10,838 nucleotides of DNA from an uncultured Clostridia bacterium (lineage in GTDB: Bacteria > Bacillota_A > Clostridia > TANB77 > CAG-508). Position 1 is the stretch's first letter. The number at the start of each line of letters is the position of its first letter. The notes beneath the pieces are model-generated. The model saw only the letters and a program-made list of their open reading frames with translations, did not search any database and had not been told where the DNA came from. Shown piece after piece: positions 1 to 7,075 of the stretch. The stretch lies in the NCBI GenBank assembly GCA_947627825.1, contig CANQXO010000044.1, forward strand, positions 1 through 10,838, read 5' to 3'. A program made the position numbers and the translations under genes.

Positions 1-190
1 TGAAAAGGCGAGGTAAGAGCTCACCGTAGATGTAGTGATACATCTAGCCGTGTAAACCCCATCTGGAGCAACACCGTGACTAGGAGGCTAAGACTGCTCG
101 TCATCTCCTTATAATGGTGGCATGAGGCATATAGCAATATATGTCCTAGATAAATGACTATTCTAGACAGAACCCGGCTTACAGATTTAC
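1..190 (+). ncRNA. rnpB: RNase P RNA, 3' portion (5' part outside window)
   Basis: This is the catalytic RNA of RNase P, which trims the 5' leader of precursor tRNAs. The conserved blocks appear in the order expected for the 3' half of an A-type molecule: GGTAAGAGCTCACCG (11-25), GTAAACCCC followed by GGAGCAA (52-71), a GGT in the P15 loop region that binds the tRNA CCA end (116-118), TAGATAAATGACT (about 148-160), and the terminal ACAGAACCCGGCTTA (168-182). The last block matches the E. coli-like A-type ending and not the Bacillus B-type ending, which favours Clostridia over Bacilli. The 5' half lies before base 1. The exact 3' end is approximate. A run of seven T (193-199) follows and probably completes termination together with the P1 helix. 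Confidence 0.95.
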
Positions 191-209
191 TATTTTTTTA
201 TGAAAAAAG

Positions 210-238
210 TTGAAAATTAACATAATATATGATAGAAT
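210..238 (+). promoter_or_regulatory. Sigma-A promoter for purA
   Basis: TTGAAA (210-215) and TAGAAT (233-238) are separated by 17 bases. Transcription would start near 245 and give a leader of about 50 nt. Two short inverted repeats lie in that leader: TGCTA/TAGCA at 254-266 and TTCTTT/AAAGAA at 272-284. The second reaches into the ribosome binding site, but it is weak and I do not claim regulation. Confidence 0.65.
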
Positions 239-294
239 AAAAAATATGTAAGGTGCTAGTTTAGCATTCAATTCTTTGAAAGAAGGTGTATCGT

Positions 295-1650
295 ATGAAT
301 TTTCGTCCTTTGTGCAAAGACATTCATCGTAATGTAATTACTGTTAATGGTGATGCATGGGGAGACGAAGGCAAAGGCAAAGTTCTTTGTTTTCTAGCAC
401 AGTGGGCCGACATTATTGTTCGGTCGACCGGTGGTAACAATGCAGGACACACAGTTGTCTATAAAGGAGTGAAGTATCCTCTCCATCTTGTTCCCACCGG
501 TATTGTTCGCCAAAACGCAATCAGTATAATGGCACCGGGTATGATTGTTGATTTGAAGGTTCTGTGTGAAGAGATTCGACTCCTAGTTTCCAATGGAATC
601 GAAGTTACTCCGGATAACCTGAAAATCAGCGACCGTATCGCAGTTACTCTTCCTTACAACATTGTAAAAGATGAGTGGGAGGAGGAAAAGAAAGGAAGCG
701 ACAGCATAGGAACAACTCACAGAGGCATTGGGCCAACGGTAGAATCTAAGGCCCAGCGAAATGCTGTTAGAATGATTGACATCAAGAAGGGAACCTTTAG
801 GGAACGCATTGATTCAATCTTCGAAACGGCGCCTCAAGAGATTATCGACAAATACCCTAAGCTTAAGCAGCAATGCATTGATTATTGCATAATGTACGGC
901 AGAGATATCAAAGATTTCATCTGCAATACTCAAATCATTCTGAATAAGGCTTATGAGGAGGATAAACTTATCCTCTATGAAGGTGCTCAGTCGTTTTCTC
1001 TTTCTTTGAATCACGGATATTATCCGTATTGTACATCAACTGATGCAGATGCTTCCGCAACTCTGTCGGCAGGTTGTACTGGTCCATTGCACGCTCTGTA
1101 TTCCATAGGTGTATTCAAAGCCTATACTTCAAGAGTCGGCAATGGATGTTTCCCGACTGAGCTGAAAGGCTCTTTGGGAGATATTATCAGAGAGCTTGGA
1201 CACGAGTACGGAACAACGAACGGAAGACCAAGAAGATGTGGCTGGCTTGATTTGGTGCAAATCAAATATGCAGCTCAAACAAATGGTCACAACTGCTTGG
1301 CAATCAATCATCTGGACACAATTGGAAAGATAGGCCTTGAAATTGGTGAAATTCTTGTATGCACAAAATATCGCTACAAGAGCAATCCCGATGACGACGC
1401 TTACTGGGAATATATTGACTATGTTCCTACTGACCTTTCCGATGTGTACAGAGGCACAAAAATCGAATGTAAAAAATTCGATGGTTGGGAAATTCCTGAA
1501 GGTTGTAAAACCTACAGCGACCTTCCCAGTGAAGCCAAAAGGTACATCGAATTCATCGAGGACTTCGTTGGTGTTCCTATTGCCTTTATTGGTATTGGAC
1601 CCAAAGATGAGGACATGATTGTCCGCGGTGAATTCGTAATAAAACAATAG
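295..1650 (+). CDS. purA: Adenylosuccinate synthetase, divergent and probably acquired
   Basis: It joins IMP and L-aspartate at the cost of GTP to make adenylosuccinate, the first committed step to AMP, in the cytosol. I take ATG 295 (451 aa) because AAGG at 283-286 is spaced 8 bases before it; a GTG at 286 would add three residues. Visible motifs: AWGDEGKGK with catalytic Asp24, GGNNAGHT with His52, IGTTHRGIGP (138-147), EGAQ (229-232), TNGRPRRCGWLD (308-319) for aspartate/IMP binding, and NHLD (338-341) in place of the usual guanine-binding TKLD. The usual family length is about 430 aa; the extra residues include an N-terminal extension of roughly 15. The Asp in GDEGKGK argues for PurA rather than phage PurZ. 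GC is near 45% in the lines I counted against about 30% for neighbours, and CGN arginine codons are common here but rare around it. This suggests horizontal transfer. Confidence 0.93.
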   Translation: MNFRPLCKDIHRNVITVNGDAWGDEGKGKVLCFLAQWADIIVRSTGGNNAGHTVVYKGVKYPLHLVPTGIVRQNAISIMAPGMIVDLKVLCEEIRLLVSNGIEVTPDNLKISDRIAVTLPYNIVKDEWEEEKKGSDSIGTTHRGIGPTVESKAQRNAVRMIDIKKGTFRERIDSIFETAPQEIIDKYPKLKQQCIDYCIMYGRDIKDFICNTQIILNKAYEEDKLILYEGAQSFSLSLNHGYYPYCTSTDADASATLSAGCTGPLHALYSIGVFKAYTSRVGNGCFPTELKGSLGDIIRELGHEYGTTNGRPRRCGWLDLVQIKYAAQTNGHNCLAINHLDTIGKIGLEIGEILVCTKYRYKSNPDDDAYWEYIDYVPTDLSDVYRGTKIECKKFDGWEIPEGCKTYSDLPSEAKRYIEFIEDFVGVPIAFIGIGPKDEDMIVRGEFVIKQ

Positions 1651-1670
1651 TATGATGCACCTTACAGCAA

Positions 1671-1696
1671 AGAGAGCCCCTTAAAAGGGGCTCTTT
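1671..1696 (+). terminator. Terminator hairpin after purA
   Basis: A 10-bp stem (1671-1680 with 1687-1696, one G-T pair) contains four consecutive G-C pairs and has a six-base TTAAAA loop. It starts 20 bases after the purA stop codon. The T-tract is short and interrupted, so termination may be partial. The stem also lies downstream of the convergent pseudouridine synthase gene and could act from both sides. Confidence 0.75.
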
Positions 1697-1761
1697 CTGC
1701 ATTAGAATAATTCATTTAAATGTTTTTGTCTTGGAAGAGTATCGGTTTATTTTTTTTATAT

Positions 1762-2622
1762 CTAAATTAAATTCTTCATATCGTTTGGAATTTTTGAAAT
1801 AATATCAATTTCTTTTTTAGAAACTGGATGAACAAATTTTATATGATAAGCGTGGAGTGCCTGTCTATTAATTAGTTTTGATTCATTTCCATACAAAGTA
1901 TCTCCTACAATAGGATGTCCAATTGAAGATAGATGAACTCTAATTTGATGAGTTCTTCCAGTTATCAAATTGCATTTTACGACAGAAAGAATTTGATTAT
2001 TTATTTTAAAGGTTTTTAATACTTGGTATTTAGTAATTGCCTTATCTCCATCTTGTCTAATACATCTTTCAATTATACTTTTTTCTTTTCGAGCAATTGG
2101 CTTATCAATGATACCTTTTGAATTAGCAAATTCATTTTCCGTGACTGCAATATATTCTTTTAAAAGAATTTTAATATTATCTTGTATATATTCACTTTTA
2201 GCAAAAATAACAATACCAGAAGTGTCTTTGTCAAGTCTGTTAATTGGTCTAATCTTTTTGCGGATTTTATTTATATCATAATAATATCTAACTCCATTAG
2301 AAAGGCTATTTTCATAATAGTGTAGGGAAGGATGGACAGGCATTTTTGCATCTTTATTTACAACTAAAAGCCATTCATCTTCATATAGAATATCAAGTTT
2401 AATATTTGCATTTGGCATAATATTTGAATTGTCTTCATCAAAATCAAGCTTTACTTTTATTATATCTCCAGATTTAATGACATTTTTAAAATCATATTTT
2501 TTATCATTTACAAATATGTAATCATTTTTTATCTTTCTATACAGTCTACTAGAAATACCTAATATATCTTTTAATATTTTTACTAAATCAGTTTCATCAT
2601 TAACTATATATATTAATTCCAT
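1762..2622 (-). CDS. RluA-family pseudouridine synthase with S4 domain
   Basis: It isomerises uridine to pseudouridine in structured RNA, most likely rRNA. The 286-aa protein has an N-terminal S4-like RNA-binding segment (about residues 10-60). The RluA catalytic domain follows: INRLDKDTSGIVIF (127-140) holds the catalytic Asp131, KEYIAV (155-160) follows, and TGRTHQIRVHLSSIGHPIVGD (221-241) is the conserved RNA-contact and core strand. A short C-terminal ALHAY...HPVSKKE segment (255-271) is also typical. The stretch before KEYIAV seems several residues shorter than in RluD, which may shrink a surface loop. AAAGGA lies just upstream of the ATG. It is transcribed divergently from pta and convergently to purA. 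Which of several Clostridia RluA paralogues it is, and the uridine it modifies, cannot be told from sequence. Confidence 0.92.
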   Translation of the reverse strand: MELIYIVNDETDLVKILKDILGISSRLYRKIKNDYIFVNDKKYDFKNVIKSGDIIKVKLDFDEDNSNIMPNANIKLDILYEDEWLLVVNKDAKMPVHPSLHYYENSLSNGVRYYYDINKIRKKIRPINRLDKDTSGIVIFAKSEYIQDNIKILLKEYIAVTENEFANSKGIIDKPIARKEKSIIERCIRQDGDKAITKYQVLKTFKINNQILSVVKCNLITGRTHQIRVHLSSIGHPIVGDTLYGNESKLINRQALHAYHIKFVHPVSKKEIDIISKIPNDMKNLI

Positions 2623-2659
2623 ATAATCCTTTCATTATTTTTATAAGTAATTTAAAGAT

Positions 2660-2688
2660 ATTGTAACAAAAAAACTCATTTATTTCAA
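2660..2688 (-). promoter_or_regulatory. Sigma-A promoter for the pseudouridine synthase
   Basis: On the minus strand TTGAAA (complement of 2683-2688) is followed after 17 bases by TACAAT (complement of 2660-2665). A TG two bases upstream makes it an extended -10 of the form TGTTACAAT. The rho promoter at 8338 has the same -10 context. The leader would be about 30 nt. Confidence 0.65.
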
Positions 2689-2696
2689 CGGTTTTA
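2683..2696. promoter_or_regulatory. Weak CcpA (cre)-like palindrome
   Basis: TTTCAACGGTTTTA matches 8 of the 10 fixed positions of the cre consensus TGWNANCGNTNWCA, with symmetrical mismatches at positions 2 and 13. It lies about 115 bp upstream of the pta -10 and overlaps the -35 of the divergent gene. CcpA regulates pta and ackA in Bacillus, which gives it context. In DNA this AT-rich, near matches also arise by chance; a similar one is at 10218-10230. Confidence 0.2.
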
Positions 2697-2789
2697 ATGC
2701 TTTTAAAAATTGTAATTGGTTAAAATTAATAGATTAGATTTAAAATTTTAATTTTTATAATTATTTATTTAAAAATAATATAAAAATTA

Positions 2790-2818
2790 TTGTATTTTTG
2801 GTTAATTTTTTATATAAT
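2790..2818 (+). promoter_or_regulatory. Sigma-A promoter for the pta-ackA operon
   Basis: TTGTAT (2790-2795) and a perfect TATAAT (2813-2818) are 17 bases apart. They are preceded by about 90 bases of A/T tracts that could act as an UP element. The transcript would start near 2825, with AAGGAG (2841-2846) placed 7 bases before the pta ATG. Confidence 0.75.
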
Positions 2819-2853
2819 ATGGCTATCTATTATATAAATAAAGGAGTTGTGAA

Positions 2854-3861
2854 ATGAGCTTTATTGATGATATGAAGGAAAAGGCAAAACAAAATATGAA
2901 AACTATCGTTTTGCCAGAATCTAATGATATTAGAATATTAAAGGGAGCAGAACAAGTTATTAGAGAAGGTTTTGCTAAAATTATTCTTATAGGAAATCCA
3001 GATGAAATTAGTAATTTAGCACAGGAAAATAATGTAGACATTTCTGGTATAGAAATAATTAATCCACAAACATTTGAAAAACTAGATTTCTATATTCAAA
3101 ATTTGTATGAATTAAGAAAAGAAAAAGGAATGACTTTTGAGATGGCAAAAAATCTTCTACTAGAAAATTCAAGATATTTTGCCACAATGATGGTTAAACT
3201 CGGAGATGCAGATGGATTTGTATCAGGTGCATGTAATCCAACCTCAGATACTTTAAGACCAGCTTTACAAATAATAAAAGGAGCACCAGGCATAAAAACA
3301 GTTTCAGCATTTTTCATTATGGTATTAAAAGATAAAGAGTTCGGAAAAGATGGAGTAATGATTTTCTCTGACTGTGGTATGAACGAAAATCCAACTGCAG
3401 AACAATTATCAGATATAGCAATTACATCTAGCCAATCTTTTGCAGAATTAGTAAGTAAAACAGAAGCTCCAAAAATTGCTATGTTATCATACTCTACTAA
3501 AGGAAGTGCAAAATCTGATTTAACAGAAAAAGTTATCGAAGCTACAAATCTTGCTCATGCAAAGGCACCTGATTTACTATTAGATGGTGAAATGCAACTT
3601 GATGCAGCAATTATTCCAGAAGTAGGAGCATCAAAAGCCCCAGGAAGCCAAGTTGCTGGTCATGCAAATATATTAATATTCCCAGACTTAAATGCAGGAA
3701 ATATCGGATATAAATTAGTACAAAGAATTGGACACGCAGAAGCTTATGGACCACTTTGCCAAGGATTAGCTAAACCAGTAAATGATTTGTCAAGAGGTTG
3801 CTCAGCAGAAGATGTTGCTGGAGTTGTTGCAATAACAGCAGTTCAAGCTCAAAATGTTTAA
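2854..3861 (+). CDS. pta: Phosphate acetyltransferase
   Basis: It converts acetyl-CoA and phosphate to acetyl-phosphate and CoA, in the cytosol, feeding the acetate kinases encoded next to it. The 335-aa protein is the short, single-domain form usual in Firmicutes, without the N-terminal domains of E. coli Pta. Diagnostic segments are KTIVLPES near the N-terminus, DGFVSGACNPTSDTLRPALQI (about 119-139), MIFSDCGMNENP (168-179), and the C-terminal NDLSRGCSAEDV. The last holds the Ser313-Arg314 pair and Asp320, matching catalytic Ser309, Arg310 and Asp316 of the Methanosarcina enzyme. AAGGAG at 2841-2846 fixes the start. It is first in an operon with two ackA copies, 75 bases before the first. 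Confidence 0.95.
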   Translation: MSFIDDMKEKAKQNMKTIVLPESNDIRILKGAEQVIREGFAKIILIGNPDEISNLAQENNVDISGIEIINPQTFEKLDFYIQNLYELRKEKGMTFEMAKNLLLENSRYFATMMVKLGDADGFVSGACNPTSDTLRPALQIIKGAPGIKTVSAFFIMVLKDKEFGKDGVMIFSDCGMNENPTAEQLSDIAITSSQSFAELVSKTEAPKIAMLSYSTKGSAKSDLTEKVIEATNLAHAKAPDLLLDGEMQLDAAIIPEVGASKAPGSQVAGHANILIFPDLNAGNIGYKLVQRIGHAEAYGPLCQGLAKPVNDLSRGCSAEDVAGVVAITAVQAQNV

Positions 3862-3899
3862 AAAGAAAATGAAATATATAAAAATATATAAAGTAATAA

Positions 3900-3924
3900 T
3901 ATAATGAACAATATGCTCATTATA
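3900..3924 (+). other. Hairpin between pta and ackA copy 1
   Basis: TATAATGA (3900-3907) and TCATTATA (3917-3924) form a perfect 8-bp stem with a nine-base loop. The stem ends one base before the GAGGAGG ribosome binding site of ackA copy 1. There is no T-tract, so it is not an intrinsic terminator. It could protect or mark an mRNA processing point, or tune ackA translation. It also contains an ATG (3904) that I reject as the start of ackA. Confidence 0.45.
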
Positions 3925-3936
3925 CGAGGAGGAAAT

Positions 3937-5136
3937 ATGAAAATATTAGTTTTAAACTCAGGAAGTTCATCATTAAAATATCAAGTAATTGATATGGAAA
4001 ACGAAAGTGTATTAGCATCAGGAAATTACGAAAGAATAGGAAGCGATAATTCCTTTGTAACACACAAAGTAAATGGAGAAAAAATAAAACTACAAAATCC
4101 AGTTTCCAATCATGAAGAAGCACTTAAATTTATAATGGAACAATTACTACATAAAGATTACGGAGTTATAAAATCAATGGACGAAATAGATAGTATAGGC
4201 CATAGAATAGTTCATGGTGGAGAACACTTTAATAAATCTGTTTTAGTTGATGACGCAGTATTACAAGAAATTGCAGATTGTGCAACACTTGCTCCTTTAC
4301 ACAATATAGCTGCTGTTCAAGTAATCAAAGCATGTCAAAAAGAAATGGTAGGAAAACCTAATGTAGTTGTATTTGATACAGCATTTCATCAAACAATACC
4401 AAAAGAAAGATTTATATACCCAATACCATATGAATACTATGAAAAATATGGAATAAGAAAATATGGATTCCACGGAACATCTCATAAATTTGTTTCAAAC
4501 AGAGTAGCAGAATTAATGGGAAAACCAATTGAAGATTTAAAGATAATCAATTGTCATATTGGTCAAGGAGCAAGTATTTGCGCAATACAAGATGGCAAAT
4601 CAGTTGAAACTTCTATGGGACTAACTCCTGTAGCTGGTATTCCTATGGGTTCAAGAAGTGGTGATTTAGACCCATCAGTTGTAACCTTTTTAATGAAAAA
4701 AGAAAATATTTCACCAGAAGAAATGGATGTAATACTTAATCAAAAAAGTGGATTATTTGGAATATCTAAAATTTCTGCTGACAATAGAGATATTGAACAA
4801 GCTGATAGAGAAGGAAATGAACAAGCAAGATTAGCATTAGACAACTATCATTATTTAATAGCATGTTATATAGCTAGATGTGCTGTTGCTATGAATGGTG
4901 TAGATGTAATATCATTTACTGCAGGGGTAGGAGAGAGAGGCCCAGAATCAAGAGAAGCTATATGTAAACAACTAGCTTTTATGGGGGTAGAGCTTGACAC
5001 AAAAGCCAATATGGACGCATTTGCAGTAGAAGCAAAAATATCATCTCCAAATTCAAAAGTTGCTGTATTTGTTATACCAACAAACGAAGAACTAGCTATT
5101 GCTAGAGAAACAAAGAAAATTTGTTCAGAATTATAA
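3937..5136 (+). CDS. ackA: Acetate kinase, copy 1
   Basis: It transfers phosphate from acetyl-phosphate to ADP, giving acetate and ATP, in the cytosol. I choose ATG 3937 (399 aa) because GAGGAGG at 3926-3932 sits 4 bases before it and the protein then begins MKILVLNSGSSSLKYQ, the family's N-terminus; the ATG at 3904 lacks a binding site. By-eye alignment to the Methanosarcina enzyme places the active-site residues: Asn7, Arg90 (GHRIVHGGE), Leu121 (LAPLHN), Asp147 (FDTAFHQT), His179 (YGFHGTSH), the HIGQGAS loop, Arg240 (GSRSGDLDP) and Glu384 (NEEL). All catalytic residues are kept. HNI replaces the usual HNP after Leu121, and GVGERGPESRE replaces the usual GENS-type loop. It is the upstream half of a tandem duplication. 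Confidence 0.95.
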   Translation: MKILVLNSGSSSLKYQVIDMENESVLASGNYERIGSDNSFVTHKVNGEKIKLQNPVSNHEEALKFIMEQLLHKDYGVIKSMDEIDSIGHRIVHGGEHFNKSVLVDDAVLQEIADCATLAPLHNIAAVQVIKACQKEMVGKPNVVVFDTAFHQTIPKERFIYPIPYEYYEKYGIRKYGFHGTSHKFVSNRVAELMGKPIEDLKIINCHIGQGASICAIQDGKSVETSMGLTPVAGIPMGSRSGDLDPSVVTFLMKKENISPEEMDVILNQKSGLFGISKISADNRDIEQADREGNEQARLALDNYHYLIACYIARCAVAMNGVDVISFTAGVGERGPESREAICKQLAFMGVELDTKANMDAFAVEAKISSPNSKVAVFVIPTNEELAIARETKKICSEL

Positions 5137-5166
5137 AATTAATATATTATGGAAAGGAAAACTTTT

Positions 5167-6354
5167 ATGAAAATATTAGTTATTAATTGTGGGAGTTCTT
5201 CACTTAAATATCAATTAATTGATATGAATGGAGAAAAAGTAATAGCAAAAGGAAATTACGAAAGAATAGGCAGTGAAAATTCATTTTTAACTCATAAGGT
5301 AAACGATGAAAAATATCGACTAGAAAATCCCGTAAACGACCATAGAGAAGCACTTGAATTTATCATAAAACAATTGCTAAGTAGCGAATATGGAGTTATA
5401 AAATCATTAAATGAAATAGACAGTATTGGTCATAGAATAGTTCATGGAGGAGAAAAATTTACTCAATCAGTAGTTGTAGATGAAGAAGTAATAAAGGGAA
5501 TAGAAGAAATTGCTAGCTTAGCACCTGTACATAATCCATGTGCATTAGCAGGAATAAGAGCTTGCCAAGAACTAATGCCTGGAAAGCCAATGGTAACAGT
5601 ATTTGACACAGCATTTCATCAAACAATACCAGAAGAAAGATACATTTATCCAATACCTTATAAATATTATGAAAAATATAAAATTAGAAGATATGGTTTC
5701 CATGGAACATCTCATTTCTATGTTTCAAATAGAATATCAGAAATATTAAATAAAAAAGATTTAAAAATAATAAATTGCCATTTAGGACAAGGTGCAAGTA
5801 TTTGCGCTATTGAAAATGGAAAATCAGTAGAAACATCTATGGGACTATCACCAGTAGCAGGAATACCAATGTGTGCTAGGTCAGGCGATTTGGACCCATC
5901 TATTGTAACATTTATAATGGAAAAAGAAGGACTAACACCAACTCAAATGGATGCATTGTTAAATCAAGAATCTGGATTGTATGGAATAAGCGGTGTATCA
6001 AAAGATGTAAGAGACATTGAAGCTGCAGCACAAGAAGGAAATGAAAAAGCAATACTTTCATTAAAACAATACAAATATGCTGTAGCAGGATTTATTGCAA
6101 AATATATAATGGCAATGCAAGGTGTAGATGTAATAACATTTACAGGTGGCGTTGGAGAAAATCAATGTGGAATAAGAGCAGATATTTGCAATTATTTAAA
6201 ATACATGGGACTAGAAATTGATGAAGAAAAAAACAAAGTAAAGGGAGAAGAAATAAAAATTTCTACCGATAATTCAAAAATTGAAGTTTGGGTAATACCA
6301 ACAAATGAAGAATTAGTAATTGCAAGAGATACGAAAAGATTAACTAGTAAATAA
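5167..6354 (+). CDS. ackA: Acetate kinase, copy 2 (diverged duplicate)
   Basis: This is a second ASKHA-fold acyl kinase, 395 aa, starting 30 bases after copy 1. AAAGGA at 5153-5158 is spaced 8 bases before ATG 5167; the in-frame ATG at 5149 has no binding site. Over the first 100 residues 72 are identical to copy 1, with no gaps until about residue 194, where two residues are missing. Catalytic residues remain (Asn7, Arg90, Asp147, His179, Arg238, and Glu of NEEL). Positions near the substrate differ. Ser8 is Cys. The pocket leucine (Leu122 of Methanosarcina) is Val in LAPVHNP. The segment before the catalytic Arg is MCARSGD, where copy 1 has MGSRSGD. It may have altered kinetics or favour another acyl phosphate such as propionyl-phosphate. 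That is inference; plain acetate kinase is also possible. Confidence 0.9.
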   Translation: MKILVINCGSSSLKYQLIDMNGEKVIAKGNYERIGSENSFLTHKVNDEKYRLENPVNDHREALEFIIKQLLSSEYGVIKSLNEIDSIGHRIVHGGEKFTQSVVVDEEVIKGIEEIASLAPVHNPCALAGIRACQELMPGKPMVTVFDTAFHQTIPEERYIYPIPYKYYEKYKIRRYGFHGTSHFYVSNRISEILNKKDLKIINCHLGQGASICAIENGKSVETSMGLSPVAGIPMCARSGDLDPSIVTFIMEKEGLTPTQMDALLNQESGLYGISGVSKDVRDIEAAAQEGNEKAILSLKQYKYAVAGFIAKYIMAMQGVDVITFTGGVGENQCGIRADICNYLKYMGLEIDEEKNKVKGEEIKISTDNSKIEVWVIPTNEELVIARDTKRLTSK

Positions 6355-6375
6355 ACTAAAGGAAGTGGTATAGTT

Positions 6376-7041
6376 ATGAATAAAAATAAAAAAAGAAATA
6401 TAACTACAATGAAATCAGTATATGAAAAATGCAATCATAATAAATATAGTAAATTAACAAACATCAATGATACCTCAGAAGTCAAATCAACTTATAAAAA
6501 TTTTGTAATAAATTATCAAATACAAATTTTATTAACAATATTAGTTGCTTTTTTACTGCTAATTTATACTTTTAAAACTAATTTCGTTGTAATATTATAT
6601 TGTTTTTTACTATTGTTAGGGCTATTTCTTCTATCAATATTTAACAGTACATATAAAATAAAATTGGATAAGAACACTTTAAATGTACAAATTAATTTAC
6701 AAGAAACACAAATTCCAGCAAAAGATTTGGTAAATATATATTTATCAAAGGACATTGTTAGATTCTTTGGATTTCCTATAAATAACTATATGTTAAATAT
6801 AATTTATATGCAAAATGAAAATGCCATGCTTATAACTTTACCAACTGTAATGGTAAATAGAAAACAGTTAATCAAATTATTTTCGAATTTAGAAATCAAA
6901 AAGATTAAAGATGAAGAAAAAGAAACAAAACAAAAGAATAGAAATAAAAGAAAAACGATAATGACTATATCGATAGTAGTATTCATTATTTTATTAATAG
7001 TATCAATAGTTTGCGGACTACAAGTACAAAATGGAGGATAG
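6376..7041 (+). CDS. Unrecognised membrane protein with three predicted helices
   Basis: I do not recognise this 221-aa protein. It starts with a basic, asparagine-rich cytosolic-looking stretch (1-45). Two closely spaced hydrophobic segments follow (about 48-66 and 69-90), probably a hairpin in the membrane. A soluble stretch (about 92-172) has alternating beta-type sequence, YKIKLDKNTLNVQI then LNIIYMQNENAMLITLP. A very lysine-rich linker (about 174-193) leads to a last helix (195-214). The two-helix plus beta-rich layout recalls small bacterial PH-like membrane proteins, but no motif proves it. AAAGGA at 6358-6363 is 12 bases before the ATG, longer than its neighbours. Only 21 bases separate it from ackA copy 2, so it is probably co-transcribed with the pta-ackA operon. 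The following yabP has its own promoter. Confidence 0.7.
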   Translation: MNKNKKRNITTMKSVYEKCNHNKYSKLTNINDTSEVKSTYKNFVINYQIQILLTILVAFLLLIYTFKTNFVVILYCFLLLLGLFLLSIFNSTYKIKLDKNTLNVQINLQETQIPAKDLVNIYLSKDIVRFFGFPINNYMLNIIYMQNENAMLITLPTVMVNRKQLIKLFSNLEIKKIKDEEKETKQKNRNKRKTIMTISIVVFIILLIVSIVCGLQVQNGG

Positions 7042-7045
7042 ACTT

Positions 7046-7075
7046 GTCATATTTGTCTACTAAGCAGAATATAAT
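7046..7075 (+). promoter_or_regulatory. Candidate sigma-E (sporulation) promoter for yabP-yabQ
   Basis: GTCATATT (7046-7053), 14 bases, then AATATAAT (7068-7075). The -35 agrees fully with the sigma-E consensus KTCATATT-type element, and the -10 matches 6 of 8 positions of CATACAAT. In Bacillus yabP and yabQ belong to the mother-cell sigma-E regulon. A sigma-A reading fits poorly: TTGTCA to TATAAT would need a 20-base spacer. Confidence 0.6.

Larger units (their letters stand above)
3937..6354 (+). repeat. Tandem gene duplication of ackA
   Basis: The two ackA reading frames are collinear with a fixed offset of 1230 bases over roughly the first half. Identical 20-base blocks occur at 4021-4040 and 5251-5270, and at 4381-4400 and 5611-5630. 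Both copies share the local AT-rich codon use, so duplication within this lineage is more likely than import of a second gene. The long identical blocks amid diverged codons could be a sign of occasional gene conversion. Confidence 0.9.

Noticed and set aside
1129..1647. Long minus-strand open frame inside purA.
   Set aside because: It is a shadow of the real purA frame, with no ribosome binding site and no recognisable protein. The same applies to the minus-strand frame inside rho at 9278-9793.
295..1650. Phage PurZ (aminodeoxyadenylosuccinate synthase) instead of PurA.
   Set aside because: The catalytic Asp of GDEGKGK is kept, whereas PurZ lacks it, and no companion Z-genome genes are present.
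1713..1727. Palindrome CATTTAAATG followed by TTTTT as a second terminator after purA.
   Set aside because: The palindrome has no room for a loop, so a stable hairpin cannot form.
3904..3936. In-frame ATG at 3904 as the start of ackA copy 1 (and 5149 for copy 2).
   Set aside because: Neither has a ribosome binding site, and both would put non-conserved residues before the family's MKILV N-terminus.
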